Assembly: GCF_016919445.1 (NCBI RefSeq)
Contig: NZ_CP070356.1
Location: 1,371,501-1,435,500 of the forward strand
Direction: 5' to 3'
Origin: Pseudomonas sp. PDNC002
GTDB lineage: Bacteria; Pseudomonadota; Gammaproteobacteria; Pseudomonadales; Pseudomonadaceae
Length of the DNA stretch: 64,000 bases
Position numbers and translations under genes: made by a program. The notes beneath the pieces are model-generated. The model was not told the origin of the DNA. It did no database searches and saw only the letters and a list, made by a program, of their open reading frames with translations. This document shows positions 39,081-49,349 of the stretch, one piece after another (within the stretch, counting starts at the first letter, position 1; each line of letters opens with the position of its first letter).

Positions 39081-39836
39081 CTAGAACGGCTGCACGCTGC
39101 TGGTCAGCGTGCCCATCATCAGGGCCCAGCCGTCCACCAGCACGAAGATCATCAGCTTGAACGGCAGCGAGATCATCATCGGCGAGAGCATCATCATGCC
39201 CATCGCCATCAGCACGCTCGCCACCACCAGGTCGATCACCAGGAACGGGATGAAGATCATGAAGCCCAGCTGGAACGCGGTCTTCAGCTCGCTGAGCACG
39301 AAGGACGGCAGCAGCAGGGAGAAGTCCAGGTCCTCCAGTTTCTCCGGCAGGGTTTCGCCGGCCAGCGAGACCATGGTTTCCAGCGAGGTGCGGTTGGTCT
39401 GCGCGAGCATGAAGCGGCTCAGCGTCTGCTTGGCGTGGCCCAGGCCGTCTTCCAGGCTGATCTGGTCGGCCTCGAAGGGCTGGTAGGCGTTGACGTAGAT
39501 GTCCTGCCACACCGGGCGCATCACCAGCAGCGTCATGATCAGGGCAATGCCCACCAGCACGTTGTTCGGCGGGCTCTGCTGCAGGCCGATGGCCTGCCGG
39601 AGGATCGCCAGCACGATGACGAAACGGGTGAAGCAGGTCATCAGCATGAGCATCGCCGGGAGGAAGCCCAGCAGTGTCATGACGATGAGGATCTGCAGCT
39701 TGACGCTGAAGGCCTGGCCGTCCGCCGTGTCGTGCAGGTTGAACAGCGTGACCTCGCCGCCGGCCGCCTGCGCGTAGAGCGGGCACAGGGCGGCCAGGCA
39801 AAGGCCCGCAGCCGCCAGGCGTCGGCGCCAGATCAT
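39081..39836 (-). CDS. fliP: Flagellar export protein FliP (lateral system)
   Basis: 251 residues from ATG 39836, which overlaps the fliN stop (ATGA). It has an N-terminal signal-like segment (MIWRRRLAAAGLCLAALCPL), then the FliP blocks LLGFLPAMLMLMTCFTRFVI, LRQAIGLQQSPPNNVLVGIA, PSFVLSELKTAFQLGFMIFI and ATSVLMAMGMMMLSP-like VASVLMAMGMMMLSPMMISL. It forms the pentameric core of the export channel. Confidence 0.95.
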   Translation of the reverse strand: MIWRRRLAAAGLCLAALCPLYAQAAGGEVTLFNLHDTADGQAFSVKLQILIVMTLLGFLPAMLMLMTCFTRFVIVLAILRQAIGLQQSPPNNVLVGIALIMTLLVMRPVWQDIYVNAYQPFEADQISLEDGLGHAKQTLSRFMLAQTNRTSLETMVSLAGETLPEKLEDLDFSLLLPSFVLSELKTAFQLGFMIFIPFLVIDLVVASVLMAMGMMMLSPMMISLPFKLMIFVLVDGWALMMGTLTSSVQPF

Positions 39837-40204
39837 GCGGTCAGCGCGTCCAGGCTGGCGCCGCACAGTTCCAGCACGCGCAGGCCATAGTTGCCGTTCA
39901 TCACCACCACTTCGGCCTTGGCGAACAGCGCGCCATTGACCTTCACGTCCAGCGGCTCGCCGGCGAGCTTGTCGAGGATGATCACGCTGTTGGCGTCGAC
40001 GTCCATCAGCTCCTTCAGCGAGATCTCGACCGAGGCGACCTCCAGGGTGACGTTCACCGGAATCTTGCCGAAGAAGCTCAGGTCCTGCTGCGGCAGCGAC
40101 GCGCGCACGGGCTCGGCGGGGATGTCGGTGACGTCCTGGGTCAGGTCGAGGTCGCCATCGTTGATCAGCGACTCGAACTCGGAGTCGGAGAGAGAACCGG
40201 TCAT
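39833..40204 (-). CDS. fliN: Flagellar motor switch protein FliN (lateral system)
   Basis: 123 residues from ATG 40204, overlapping the fliM stop by four bases. A variable acidic N-terminus precedes the SpoA/FliN domain (about 45-120) with VNVTLEVASVEISLKELMDV and KVNGALFAKAEVVVMNGNYG. Forms the lower C-ring with FliM. Order fliM-fliN-fliP is conserved. Confidence 0.93.
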   Translation of the reverse strand: MTGSLSDSEFESLINDGDLDLTQDVTDIPAEPVRASLPQQDLSFFGKIPVNVTLEVASVEISLKELMDVDANSVIILDKLAGEPLDVKVNGALFAKAEVVVMNGNYGLRVLELCGASLDALTA

Positions 40205-41040
40205 GGGTTTTTCACGCTTTCCAGGGAGGAGAGGAAGAGGGTGCCGTCGTCTTCGAAGATGGCGCCGCGGAACAGCTTCTGCTGGTTCACGCGGACCTCG
40301 ACGCGGTCCAGCGGGCGGATCGTCAGCACATCGCCAGGCTCCAGGCCGAGCACTTGCGAGAGCGGCATCCTGGCGGCGGCGACGACGCAATCCAGGCGCA
40401 GCGGCAGGTGCTTGATGTGCTCCACCGGGTTGCCGGTCAGGCGCGGTGGTGGCGGGCCGGCGAGGCGGCGGGTGAGTTCGTCCGCCAGCGGGTTGTCCAG
40501 GTAGAGGTAGAGCGAGGAATGTTCGCCAGTCAGGTGGCTGACGTAGCTGAACTCGGCCACGTACTCCCACTGCACCTCTTCATAGGTGGGGTCGATCTGC
40601 TGCAGCCGGCCCACCGACTCGCCCATCAGCAGGGCGCGGCCGAACAGGTCGACCACGTCCAGGCCGAGGCGGTCGAGCATGCGTTGCTCGGAGCTGCTGA
40701 TCGGCGGCGTATCGCGATTGGCGACCAGGGTGCCGCCGTAATAACACTCGATGACTTCGGTCAGCAGGGCACGGTCCATGGCGAAACCGAACTTGCCCAA
40801 AGGCGAATCGAACAGGCATTCCAGTTCACGGGGAAGTTCCTCGTGAATACGCAGGTTATCCAGTTCGAGATTGATTCGATAATGCCGCAGGAAATAGTCG
40901 CTGATGATCCGCGGATACTTTCCGGAGATCTCTTTGATATGCTGCGGAATCTTGTGATAATGCCGGCCGAGTTTCTGCGGTTTCAGTCGAATCAGACTGT
41001 CGGCGGGCACGCCATGGTGGACTTTTGATTTGCCAGTCAT
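40201..41040 (-). CDS. fliM: Flagellar motor switch protein FliM (lateral system), lacking the CheY-binding tail
   Basis: 279 residues from ATG 41040; a GTG at 41088 would add 16 (SLGRWQIEPGSTTL). The FliM middle domain (CheC-like, about 30-190) and C-terminal SpoA domain (about 205-275) are present. The usual FliM N-terminus with the EIDALL-type CheY-P-binding motif is missing with either start, and typical length is about 320-330. The lateral motor may therefore ignore CheY or receive chemotactic input differently. First gene of the leftward export/switch operon, divergent from lafK. Confidence 0.88.
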   Translation of the reverse strand: MTGKSKVHHGVPADSLIRLKPQKLGRHYHKIPQHIKEISGKYPRIISDYFLRHYRINLELDNLRIHEELPRELECLFDSPLGKFGFAMDRALLTEVIECYYGGTLVANRDTPPISSSEQRMLDRLGLDVVDLFGRALLMGESVGRLQQIDPTYEEVQWEYVAEFSYVSHLTGEHSSLYLYLDNPLADELTRRLAGPPPPRLTGNPVEHIKHLPLRLDCVVAAARMPLSQVLGLEPGDVLTIRPLDRVEVRVNQQKLFRGAIFEDDGTLFLSSLESVKNP

Positions 41041-41452
41041 GCTCAGCGTCGTACTTCCAGGTTCGATCTGCCATCTGCCCAAGGACACGCAAGGTGTCTT
41101 GACCGCCGGGGTCGGCTGATCGTTGCTCGCGGCATGCTCTGTCTGTCAGGAGGCCCGTGACTGCTGCGTCACAGGCTGCTGACATGGCGCAATGATAGCG
41201 ATCTGAGGTCGCCCGATTAAATCAATAGATATCAAATGCTGTTTTTGACGGAACTTTTTGTCTATTGATCTTAATTAATCGGCGGGAAGCTATGGCGATT
41301 TACTGGCACTTGTTAGTGTGGGCGGGTTGGTTATAGGTTGCGCAACTTCATGGAGACGTAAGTTGCTGCAATGCCACCCGTGAGATAAGCCGTCCTGGAA
41401 AACGTTCCGCTGTTCCCGATGTATGTTTCGGGAGACGCAAGCGATGTAACGA
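41041..41452. promoter_or_regulatory. Divergent fliM / lafK control region
   Basis: 412 noncoding bases with an AT-rich core unlike the surrounding DNA. It holds an extended inverted repeat: GATTAA and ATCAATAGA at 41215-41229 mirrored by TCTATTGAT and TTAATC at 41261-41280, a likely binding site for a master regulator. No convincing sigma-54 -24/-12 pair was found; TGGCACTT at 41304 lacks the GC partner. Confidence 0.55.
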
Positions 41453-42892
<1,440 letters not shown>

Positions 42893-42917
42893 TTTCGTCT
42901 TCCGGGGGAGACCTTCC

Positions 42918-43253
42918 ATGAGTTCGATCATGCAGGTGCAGCAGGACATGCTGGACCGGATGAACCGCTACGCCGACCTGGCCAGCGGCCCGGCCGTGCG
43001 GCCCGCCGCGCAGCTTTCCGGCAATGCGCCGGCGCAGGGCATCGGCGCCAGCTTTGAGCAGGCGCTGCGTTCGGTGGACGCCGAGCAGCACCAGTCCAGC
43101 GCCGCCATGGCCGCGGTGGACAGCGGCCAGAGCGACGACCTGGTCGGCGCCATGATCCAGAGTCAGAAGGCCAGCGTGTCGTTCTCTGCGCTGCTGCAGG
43201 TGCGCAACAAGCTCACCGGCGCCTTCGACGAAATCATCCGCATGCCGCTGTAA
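42918..43253 (+). CDS. fliE: Flagellar hook-basal body protein FliE (lateral system)
   Basis: 111 residues from ATG 42918 with GGGGGAG upstream. The FliE C-terminal half (QSDDLVGAMIQSQKASVSFS and VRNKLTGAFDEIIRMPL) is clear. FliE links the MS ring to the rod and is the first export substrate. First structural gene after lafK; fliF follows in nine bases. Confidence 0.93.
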   Translation: MSSIMQVQQDMLDRMNRYADLASGPAVRPAAQLSGNAPAQGIGASFEQALRSVDAEQHQSSAAMAAVDSGQSDDLVGAMIQSQKASVSFSALLQVRNKLTGAFDEIIRMPL

Positions 43254-43262
43254 GGACTGACA

Positions 43263-44954
43263 GTGCTGCAGAAACTCAAAGGGCGCCTGCCGCTCGACAA
43301 ACTCAAGCTCGACCCGCGCCTGGGGCTGCTCGTTATCGCCCTGGGCGCTGCGTTGCTGGCCGCCGCCGTGGTCTTCTATCTATGGCGCGACCAGGGGGCC
43401 TACCGCCCGCTGTACGGCGCCGGCGAAGCCTACCCGGCCGCCGACGTGATGCAGGTGCTGGACGCCGAAGCCTTCGACTATCGCCTGCACCCGCAGAGCG
43501 GCCAGGTGCTGGTGCGCGAAGAGGACCTGGCCCGCGCGCGAATGCTGCTCGCGGCCAAGGGCGTGAAGGTATCGGTGCCGGCTGGCTACGAGCTGTTCGA
43601 CAAGGATGAGCCGCTGGGCACCAGCCATTTCCTCCAGGACGTGCGCCTCAAGCGCAGCCTGGAAGGCGAGCTGGCGCGGACCATCATGGGCCTGAAGGGT
43701 ATCGAGCAGGCGCGTGTGCATGTCGCCCGCGAGGACAGCAATTCCTTCGTCGTAGGCCGTCGCGAACCGGCCAAGGCCTCGGTGCTGCTGCAACTCGCGC
43801 CCGGCCAGCGGCTGAGCCCGGAGCAGGTCGGCGCCATCGTCAACCTGGTGGCCGGCAGCGTGCCGCAGCTCAAGCCCGAAGACGTCAGCGTGGTGGACCA
43901 GAACGGTGTGCTGCTGTCGCGCGGCATCAACGGCGCTGGCGGCCCATCGCAGAACTGGCAGGCGGTGGACGAGTACCAGCGCAAGGCCGTGGGCAATGTC
44001 GAGGAAGTGCTGGCGCCGGTGCTGGGCCTGGGCAATTACCGCATCAGCGTCTCCGCCGACATCGACTTCAGCCAGAAGGAAGAAACCCTGCAGGCCTACG
44101 GCGAGGCGCCGCGTCTGCGCAGTGAATCGCTGCGCAACGAGACCACACTCGACCAGTTGGCCCTTGGCGTACCCGGCTCGCTGAGCAACCGTCCGCCGGA
44201 GCCGCCGCCGCAGGCGCAGCAGGGCCAGGCGCAGAACGCCAACGCCCCGGCCGGCAACGGCAAGACCGCCAGCACCGACAACAAGGCCGCGACCTCGACC
44301 CGCAACGAGACCACCCGGCAGAACGATTTCGACCAGAGCGTCACCCACATCAAGTACCCGGCCTTTGCCCTGCGTCAGCAGAGCGTGGCGGTGGTGATCA
44401 ACGCCAGCACGGCCCCCGAAGGCGGCTGGACCGACAAGGCCCGCGCCGACCTGGAAGCCATGGTGAAGAGCGCCGTGGGCTTCAACGCGCAGCGCGGCGA
44501 CCTGATCACCGTCAGCGTGTTCCCGTTCGCCGCCACCGCGGTGGAAGAGTCCTCGGCGAGCTGGTGGGAAAGCAGCGCCCTGCAATCCCTGGTGCGCTAC
44601 ACCGTGCTCGGCCTGATCGCGCTGCTGTTCCTGCTCTTCGGCGTCCGCCCGGCAGTGCGCAGCCTGACCCAGCGCACCCAGCCGGCAGCCACCGTGGCCC
44701 TGCCCGACGGTGCCGGCGACTACCCGCTGGCCCTGGATGCCGAGCGGCGCCTGGCGCTTTCCAATGAAACCGTCGGTGGCCTCAACGTCCTCGGCGAGCT
44801 GAACCCGCTCTCGGAGATCCGCCTGCCGGCGCCGGGGTCGGGGCTGGAACACCAGATCGAGCATCTGCAGATGCTGGCGAAGAACGACCCGGAACGGGTC
44901 TCGGAAGTGATCAAGCACTGGATTGGCCGCAATGACCGACACGAGCCTGCCTGA
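43263..44954 (+). CDS. fliF: Flagellar MS-ring protein FliF (lateral system)
   Basis: 563 residues from a GTG. Two membrane helices (about 22-42 and 445-465) bracket the periplasmic ring-building motifs (YLWRDQGAYRPLYG, LARTIMGLKGIEQARVHVA, VVDQNGVLLS) and a disordered Gln/Ala/Asn-rich linker near 310-345. The C-terminal tail (about 520-563) binds FliG. It overlaps fliG by 23 bases, suggesting coupled translation. Confidence 0.95.
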   Translation: MLQKLKGRLPLDKLKLDPRLGLLVIALGAALLAAAVVFYLWRDQGAYRPLYGAGEAYPAADVMQVLDAEAFDYRLHPQSGQVLVREEDLARARMLLAAKGVKVSVPAGYELFDKDEPLGTSHFLQDVRLKRSLEGELARTIMGLKGIEQARVHVAREDSNSFVVGRREPAKASVLLQLAPGQRLSPEQVGAIVNLVAGSVPQLKPEDVSVVDQNGVLLSRGINGAGGPSQNWQAVDEYQRKAVGNVEEVLAPVLGLGNYRISVSADIDFSQKEETLQAYGEAPRLRSESLRNETTLDQLALGVPGSLSNRPPEPPPQAQQGQAQNANAPAGNGKTASTDNKAATSTRNETTRQNDFDQSVTHIKYPAFALRQQSVAVVINASTAPEGGWTDKARADLEAMVKSAVGFNAQRGDLITVSVFPFAATAVEESSASWWESSALQSLVRYTVLGLIALLFLLFGVRPAVRSLTQRTQPAATVALPDGAGDYPLALDAERRLALSNETVGGLNVLGELNPLSEIRLPAPGSGLEHQIEHLQMLAKNDPERVSEVIKHWIGRNDRHEPA

Positions 44955-45972
44955 AGAACCGAAAAAGCGCGGCCCGCAGATGCGCGCCGTGAGCTCGCTG
45001 GAACAGGCGGCGATCCTCATGCTGAGCATGGGTGACGAAGCCTCCGCGGGCATCCTGCGCAATTTCAGCCGCGAGGAGATCGTCAGCATCAGCCAGGCGA
45101 TGGCGCGGCTGTCCAACGTCAAGCAGAACACCGTCTCCGACGTCATCGGGCGCTTCTTCGACGACTACAAGCTGCAGTCCAGCATCAAGGGCGCCTCGCG
45201 CTCCTACCTCGCCGGCATGCTCGGCAAGGCGCTGGGCAGCGACATCACGCGCAACCTGCTGGACAGCATCTACGGCGAGGAAATCCGCGCCAAGATGGCG
45301 CGCATGGAGTGGATCGATCCCAAGCAGTTCGCCGCGCTGATCGCCAAGGAACACGCGCAGATGCAGGCGGTGTTCCTCGCCTTCCTGCCGCCGGGCATGG
45401 CCACCGACGTGCTCGAGGCGATGCCCGCCGAACGCCAGGACGAACTGCTGTTCCGCATCGCCAACCTCAGCGAAGTGAACAGCGACGTCATCGCCGAGCT
45501 GGAACAACTGATCGACCGCAGCCTGCGTGTGCTCTCCACCCAGGGCTCGCAGGTACGCGGGGTCAAGCAGGCGGCGGACATCATGAACCGCTTCAAGGGC
45601 GACCGTAACCAGATGTTCGAGCTGCTGCGCGCCCACAACGACAGCCTGGTCGGCAAGATCGAGGATGAGATGTACGACTTCTTCATCCTCTCCCGGCAGA
45701 ACCAGGAAGTGCTGCAGACCCTGCTGGAAGTCATCCCGCTGGACGAGTGGGTGGTCGCGTTGAAAGGCGCCGAGCCCGAGCTGGTGCGCGCCATCCAGGG
45801 CGCCATGCCGAAGCGCCAGATGCAGCAGATGGAGTCGATCAACCGCCGCCAGGGCCCGGTGCCGCTGAGCCGCGTGGAGCAGGTGCGCAAGGAGATCATG
45901 GGCGTTGTGCGTGATCTCGCCGCCGAGGGCGACCTGCAGGTGCAGCTGTTCCGCGAGCAGACGGTGGAGTAA
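44932..45972 (+). CDS. fliG: Flagellar motor switch protein FliG (lateral system)
   Basis: 346 residues from ATG 44932. It has the three FliG segments: N-terminal FliF-binding part (AAILMLSMGDEAS), middle domain with EHPQ-like KEHAQMQAVFLAFLPP, and C-terminal torque domain containing charged helix residues (VVALKGAEPELVRAIQGAMPKR). FliG transmits torque from MotA to the rotor. It is encoded within the fliE-J operon, six bases ahead of fliH. Confidence 0.94.
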   Translation: MTDTSLPEEPKKRGPQMRAVSSLEQAAILMLSMGDEASAGILRNFSREEIVSISQAMARLSNVKQNTVSDVIGRFFDDYKLQSSIKGASRSYLAGMLGKALGSDITRNLLDSIYGEEIRAKMARMEWIDPKQFAALIAKEHAQMQAVFLAFLPPGMATDVLEAMPAERQDELLFRIANLSEVNSDVIAELEQLIDRSLRVLSTQGSQVRGVKQAADIMNRFKGDRNQMFELLRAHNDSLVGKIEDEMYDFFILSRQNQEVLQTLLEVIPLDEWVVALKGAEPELVRAIQGAMPKRQMQQMESINRRQGPVPLSRVEQVRKEIMGVVRDLAAEGDLQVQLFREQTVE

Positions 45973-45978
45973 CCGCGC

Positions 45979-46677
45979 ATGGCGATCAAAGTCATCAAGG
46001 CCGACAGCCGTGCCTGGCGCCCGTACCGCTTCCCGCCACGCTGCGCGACCGCCAGCGCCGACAACCACGGCTGGGACAGCGACCCGGCCGCGCGCCAGCG
46101 CGCCATCTCCGAAGGCTTCCAGGAAGGCCTGGAGAAGGGCTACCAGGACGGCGTCGGCGAAGGCCGCGAGGCAGGCTTGCGCGAAGGCTTCGAGGCTGGT
46201 CGCCAGGACGGCCTGCGCAAGGGCCGCGAGGAAGGTCGAGCCGCTGGCCGGCAAGTGTTCGATGAAGCCAGCGCGCCGTTGCAGGCCGCCGTCGAGGCCT
46301 TCACCGACTATCACCAGGCCTTCCAGCATGCGCGGCAGAAAGAGCTGCTGGAGCTGGTGCAGAAGGTGGCGAAGCAGGTCATTCGTGTTGAACTCACGCT
46401 CAATCCCACGCAGCTGCTGACGCTGGCCGAGGAAGCCCTTGCCGCGATGCCGGGCGAGCAGGGCGAGGTGCAGATCCTGCTCAACCCGGAAGAATGCGCG
46501 CGGATTCGTGAGCTGAACCCCGAGCGCGCCGCCAGGTGGCGACTGGTGCCGGACGAGCGCCTGGCGCTGGGCGAATGCCGTGTCGTTACCGCCCAGGCCG
46601 AAGCCGACATCGGTTGCCAGCAGCGCTTGGACAGTTGCATGGAAGCGCTGAGCGCGCACCTGCAGGACGAAGACTGA
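45979..46677 (+). CDS. fliH: Flagellar export ATPase regulator FliH (lateral system)
   Basis: 232 residues. The middle (about 45-95) is a run of glycine-spaced repeats of the form ExGxxxGxxxG (EGFQEGLEKGYQDGVGEGRE), the GxxxG helix characteristic of FliH. The C-terminal FliH/V-ATPase-E-like domain binds FliI. Located between fliG and fliI; one base separates its stop from the fliI start. Confidence 0.9.
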   Translation: MAIKVIKADSRAWRPYRFPPRCATASADNHGWDSDPAARQRAISEGFQEGLEKGYQDGVGEGREAGLREGFEAGRQDGLRKGREEGRAAGRQVFDEASAPLQAAVEAFTDYHQAFQHARQKELLELVQKVAKQVIRVELTLNPTQLLTLAEEALAAMPGEQGEVQILLNPEECARIRELNPERAARWRLVPDERLALGECRVVTAQAEADIGCQQRLDSCMEALSAHLQDED

Positions 46678-46678
46678 C

Positions 46679-48010
46679 GTGGCCCTGGGCGACGGCTTCA
46701 AGCTCGAAGAAGCGCTGCGCTCGCTGGATTCGGTCCAGCTGGCGCGGGTCAGCGGTCGCCTGGTGCGCGTCTCCGGCCTGCTGCTGGAAAGCCTCGGCTG
46801 CCGGCGCATGACCGGCCAGCGCTGCTACGTGGAAGTCGCCGACGGCGAGCGCCTGGAGGCGCAGGTGGTCGGCTTCAACCGTGATATCACCTACCTCATG
46901 CCTTTCAAGAAACCCGTCGGCCTGACCTCCGGCTCGCGGGTATTCCCGGCACCGGACGAAGCAGTGCTGCATATCGATCATTCCTGGCTGGGGCGCGTGG
47001 TCAACGGCCTCGGCGAACCGCTCGACGGCCTCGGCAAACTCGCTGGCCGTCATCCCCTGCCCACCGAATTGCCGCAGGTGAACCCGCTGCGCCGGCGCCC
47101 GGTGTCCGAGCCGCTGGACGTTGGCGTGCGCGCCATCAACGGCCTGCTGACCCTGGGCAAGGGCCAGCGCGTCGGCCTGTTCGCCGGCAGCGGGGTGGGC
47201 AAGAGCGTGCTGCTGGGGATGATCACCCGGCAGACCAAGGCCGATGTGGTAGTCGTCGGCCTGATCGGCGAGCGCGGCCGCGAGGTGCAGGAGTTCATCC
47301 TGCACTCCCTCGGCCCGGAAGGTTTGCAGAAGGCCGTGGTGGTGGTGGCGCCGGCCAATGAATCGCCATTGATGCGCCTGAAGGCCACCGAGCTGTGCCA
47401 CAGCATCGCCGCGTATTTCCGCGACCAGGGCAAGGACGTGCTTCTGCTGGTGGACTCCCTGACCCGCTACGCCATGGCCCAGCGCGAGATCGCCCTGGCG
47501 CTGGGCGAGCCGCCGGCGACCAAGGGCTATCCGCCGTCGGTGTTCGGCATGCTCCCGGAACTGGTGGAAAGTGCCGGCAACGGCGAGGGCGAGACGGGCA
47601 GCCTGAGCGCCATCTACACCGTGCTGGCGGAAGGCGACGACCACCAGGACCCGATCGTCGATTGCGCCCGTGCGATCCTCGATGGGCACATTGTGCTGTC
47701 GCGGCGCCTGGCGGATGTCGGACATTACCCGGCCATCGACATCGGCGCTTCGGTCAGTCGCTGCATGAGCCAGGTGGCGGACCCTCTGCATCTTTCCGCG
47801 GCAAGGCAGTTCAAGGAGTTCAGCGGCACCTACGAGCGCATCAAGGAGCTCATCCCGCTGGGCGGCTACACGCCGGGCATGGACGTGAAGACCGACCGCG
47901 CCGTGCAGCTGGCGCCGATGCTGGAGCGCTACCTGCGCCAGGAAACGGCGGATGGTGCCGAGCTGGCCAACAGCGTCGCCACCCTGCAAAGCATCGTTGG
48001 TGGCCGCTGA
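46679..48010 (+). CDS. fliI: Flagellum-specific export ATPase FliI (lateral system)
   Basis: 443 residues from a GTG. F1-beta-like ATPase: Walker A GLFAGSGVGKSVLLG near 170, GLIGERGREVQEF, Walker B DVLLLVDSLTRYAMAQREIA near 258, and PPATKGYPPSVF. It energises unloading of export substrates. The start codon of fliJ overlaps its stop (ATGA-type junction at 48010). Confidence 0.96.
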   Translation: MALGDGFKLEEALRSLDSVQLARVSGRLVRVSGLLLESLGCRRMTGQRCYVEVADGERLEAQVVGFNRDITYLMPFKKPVGLTSGSRVFPAPDEAVLHIDHSWLGRVVNGLGEPLDGLGKLAGRHPLPTELPQVNPLRRRPVSEPLDVGVRAINGLLTLGKGQRVGLFAGSGVGKSVLLGMITRQTKADVVVVGLIGERGREVQEFILHSLGPEGLQKAVVVVAPANESPLMRLKATELCHSIAAYFRDQGKDVLLLVDSLTRYAMAQREIALALGEPPATKGYPPSVFGMLPELVESAGNGEGETGSLSAIYTVLAEGDDHQDPIVDCARAILDGHIVLSRRLADVGHYPAIDIGASVSRCMSQVADPLHLSAARQFKEFSGTYERIKELIPLGGYTPGMDVKTDRAVQLAPMLERYLRQETADGAELANSVATLQSIVGGR

Positions 48011-48432
48011 TGAAGGCGCAGATCGACATGCTCGGGCGCCTGGCCGATGTGCGCGGTGGCAAGGTCCGCGAGCTGCTGGGTCGAGTGAATTACCAGCAGA
48101 CGCTGTGCCAGCGCTACCGCAACAACATCACCGGACTCGACCGCCTGTGTGGCTTCAGTGTCGCCACCAGCACGCCGTTGCAGCGGCACAACCAGCAGCA
48201 GTACAAGGCGACCCTGCACAAGATGCTGCAGTTGCAGCGCCGCGAGCTGGAAGTCGCCGAACAGGCCCTGGCGCGTATTCAGGGCGAGTTGCTGGCGGCC
48301 ATGCGCAGCGAGAAGGTGCTGACCCAGGTCATCGAGGCCAAGGTCGGCCAATGGCAGGCGCAGCTTGCGCAGCAGGAACAGAAAATCCAGGATGGCCTCG
48401 CCGCGCAGTCCTGGTGGCGGGCGCGGGCTTGA
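48010..48432 (+). CDS. fliJ: Flagellar export chaperone-type protein FliJ (lateral system)
   Basis: 140 residues, almost wholly coiled-coil helix rich in Gln, Leu and Arg (for example MLQLQRRELEVAEQALARIQ), the expected nature of FliJ, which inserts in the FliI hexamer. The identification rests on position after fliI and predicted shape, because FliJ sequences are poorly conserved. Last gene of the lafK-fliE-J run. Confidence 0.8.
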   Translation: MKAQIDMLGRLADVRGGKVRELLGRVNYQQTLCQRYRNNITGLDRLCGFSVATSTPLQRHNQQQYKATLHKMLQLQRRELEVAEQALARIQGELLAAMRSEKVLTQVIEAKVGQWQAQLAQQEQKIQDGLAAQSWWRARA

Positions 48433-48445
48433 AACCGGTGAACAT

Positions 48446-48526
48446 GGCGGATAACGCGTTCCGCGTTATGCGCCCTACGCCGGGACATGGAGCCGTAGGG
48501 CGAATAACCGCTTGCGGTTATCCGCC
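48446..48526. repeat. Palindromic GGCGGATAACGC element
   Basis: Left arm GGCGGATAACGCGTTCCGCG..CGCCCTACG and inverted right arm CGTAGGGCG..CTTGCGGTTATCCGCC, together a BIME-like pair of about 80 bases between fliJ and flgM. This is a third repeat type, distinct from the GTAGGAGCG and CCCTCACCC families. Confidence 0.75.
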
Positions 48527-48555
48527 GGCCGTTTGGCGAACTCTGAACATGGCAT

Positions 48556-48583
48556 TTAAGTTTTCCTTCGAGGCGGTCGCCCT
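48556..48583 (+). promoter_or_regulatory. Sigma-28-type lateral promoter of flgM-flgN
   Basis: TTAAG-N15-GTCGCCCT, 36 bases before the flgM ATG. The same TTAAN-N15-GTCGCCYT pattern occurs before fliD and flagellin. Confidence 0.68.
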
Positions 48584-48619
48584 CTGAGGGAAAGCCCCAA
48601 AAATACTCGGATAACGACC

Positions 48620-48904
48620 ATGGAAATCACCCGGCAACTGACCAGCGCCGCGCTGGCCACCAGCGAGTCCGCCAAGAGCGCGCGCAGCGAGCGTGCCGCC
48701 CCGGTGGCAGAGACCAGCGCCAGTGCGCCGGTCAGCGATTCGCTGCGCCTGGACGAGATGCAGGAAACCCTGCGCGCCATGCCCGACGTGGACCAGGATC
48801 GCGTCGCCGAAATCCGCCGCGCCCTGATGAATGGCGATCTGGCCAACGACACACGCCTGCTCGCCACCAGCATTCTCTCCTACCATCGCGGCAGCGACGC
48901 ATGA
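48620..48904 (+). CDS. flgM: Anti-sigma-28 factor FlgM (lateral system)
   Basis: 94 residues. A disordered Ser/Ala-rich N-terminal half precedes the FlgM C-terminal helices (VDQDRVAEIRRALMNGDLAN, then TRLLATSILSYHR), which clamp sigma-28 until the hook is complete. Overlaps flgN by four bases. A LafS/FliA-type promoter precedes it, so sigma-28 would feed back on its own inhibitor. Confidence 0.9.
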   Translation: MEITRQLTSAALATSESAKSARSERAAPVAETSASAPVSDSLRLDEMQETLRAMPDVDQDRVAEIRRALMNGDLANDTRLLATSILSYHRGSDA

Positions 48905-49341
48905 CCCAGCGCGCGCGGCTGTTGCAGGTGATCGAGCAGGACATCCAGCAGGATGCCCGCGATTGCCTGGCGCTGCGCGAGCGCCTGCAGGAGCTGTATC
49001 GCCACCTGCTGGCGCGGGACAGCGCGCAGATCGAAGCGCTGAATCCCGATATCCAGGCGCTGCTCGACGCTGTCGCCGGCCGCGCCCAGCGCCGCAGCCG
49101 CGTGCTGCGCGCCTTCCATCTGCCGATGGACGCAGAGGGCATGCGCACGCTGCTCTCCAACTACACGCCGCCGCGCCGTGAGGAGCTGCAGCAGGAGTGG
49201 CTGCAACTGGGCCAGCTCACTGCCCAGTGCAAGCGCCTCAACGAGCGCAACGGCAAGCTGCTGGCGATGCACCACGACATCCTCAGCCAGCTGATGGGCG
49301 ATCCGCGCGAACAGCCGGTGTATTCCCAGCAGCTGTACTGA
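48901..49341 (+). CDS. flgN: FlgN-type flagellar export chaperone (lateral system)
   Basis: 146 residues, helical. The order flgM-flgN and a typical FlgN length support the call; family features include the long N-terminal helix and CKRLNERNGKLLAMHHDIL near 115. FlgN escorts the hook-filament junction proteins FlgK and FlgL, which are not encoded in this window. In related Flag-2 loci the rod and hook genes follow here; instead repeats and fliD come next. Confidence 0.78.
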   Translation: MTQRARLLQVIEQDIQQDARDCLALRERLQELYRHLLARDSAQIEALNPDIQALLDAVAGRAQRRSRVLRAFHLPMDAEGMRTLLSNYTPPRREELQQEWLQLGQLTAQCKRLNERNGKLLAMHHDILSQLMGDPREQPVYSQQLY

Positions 49342-49349
49342 CCTGATTC

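Noticed and set aside
41304-41319. TGGCACTT in the fliM/lafK gap as a sigma-54 promoter
   Set aside because: The bases ten positions after GG are TG, not the required GC; the -12 element is missing.
43380-46809. Long - strand frames over fliF, fliG, fliH and fliI
   Set aside because: Antisense to clear flagellar genes with intact motifs; no ribosome sites or domains of their own.
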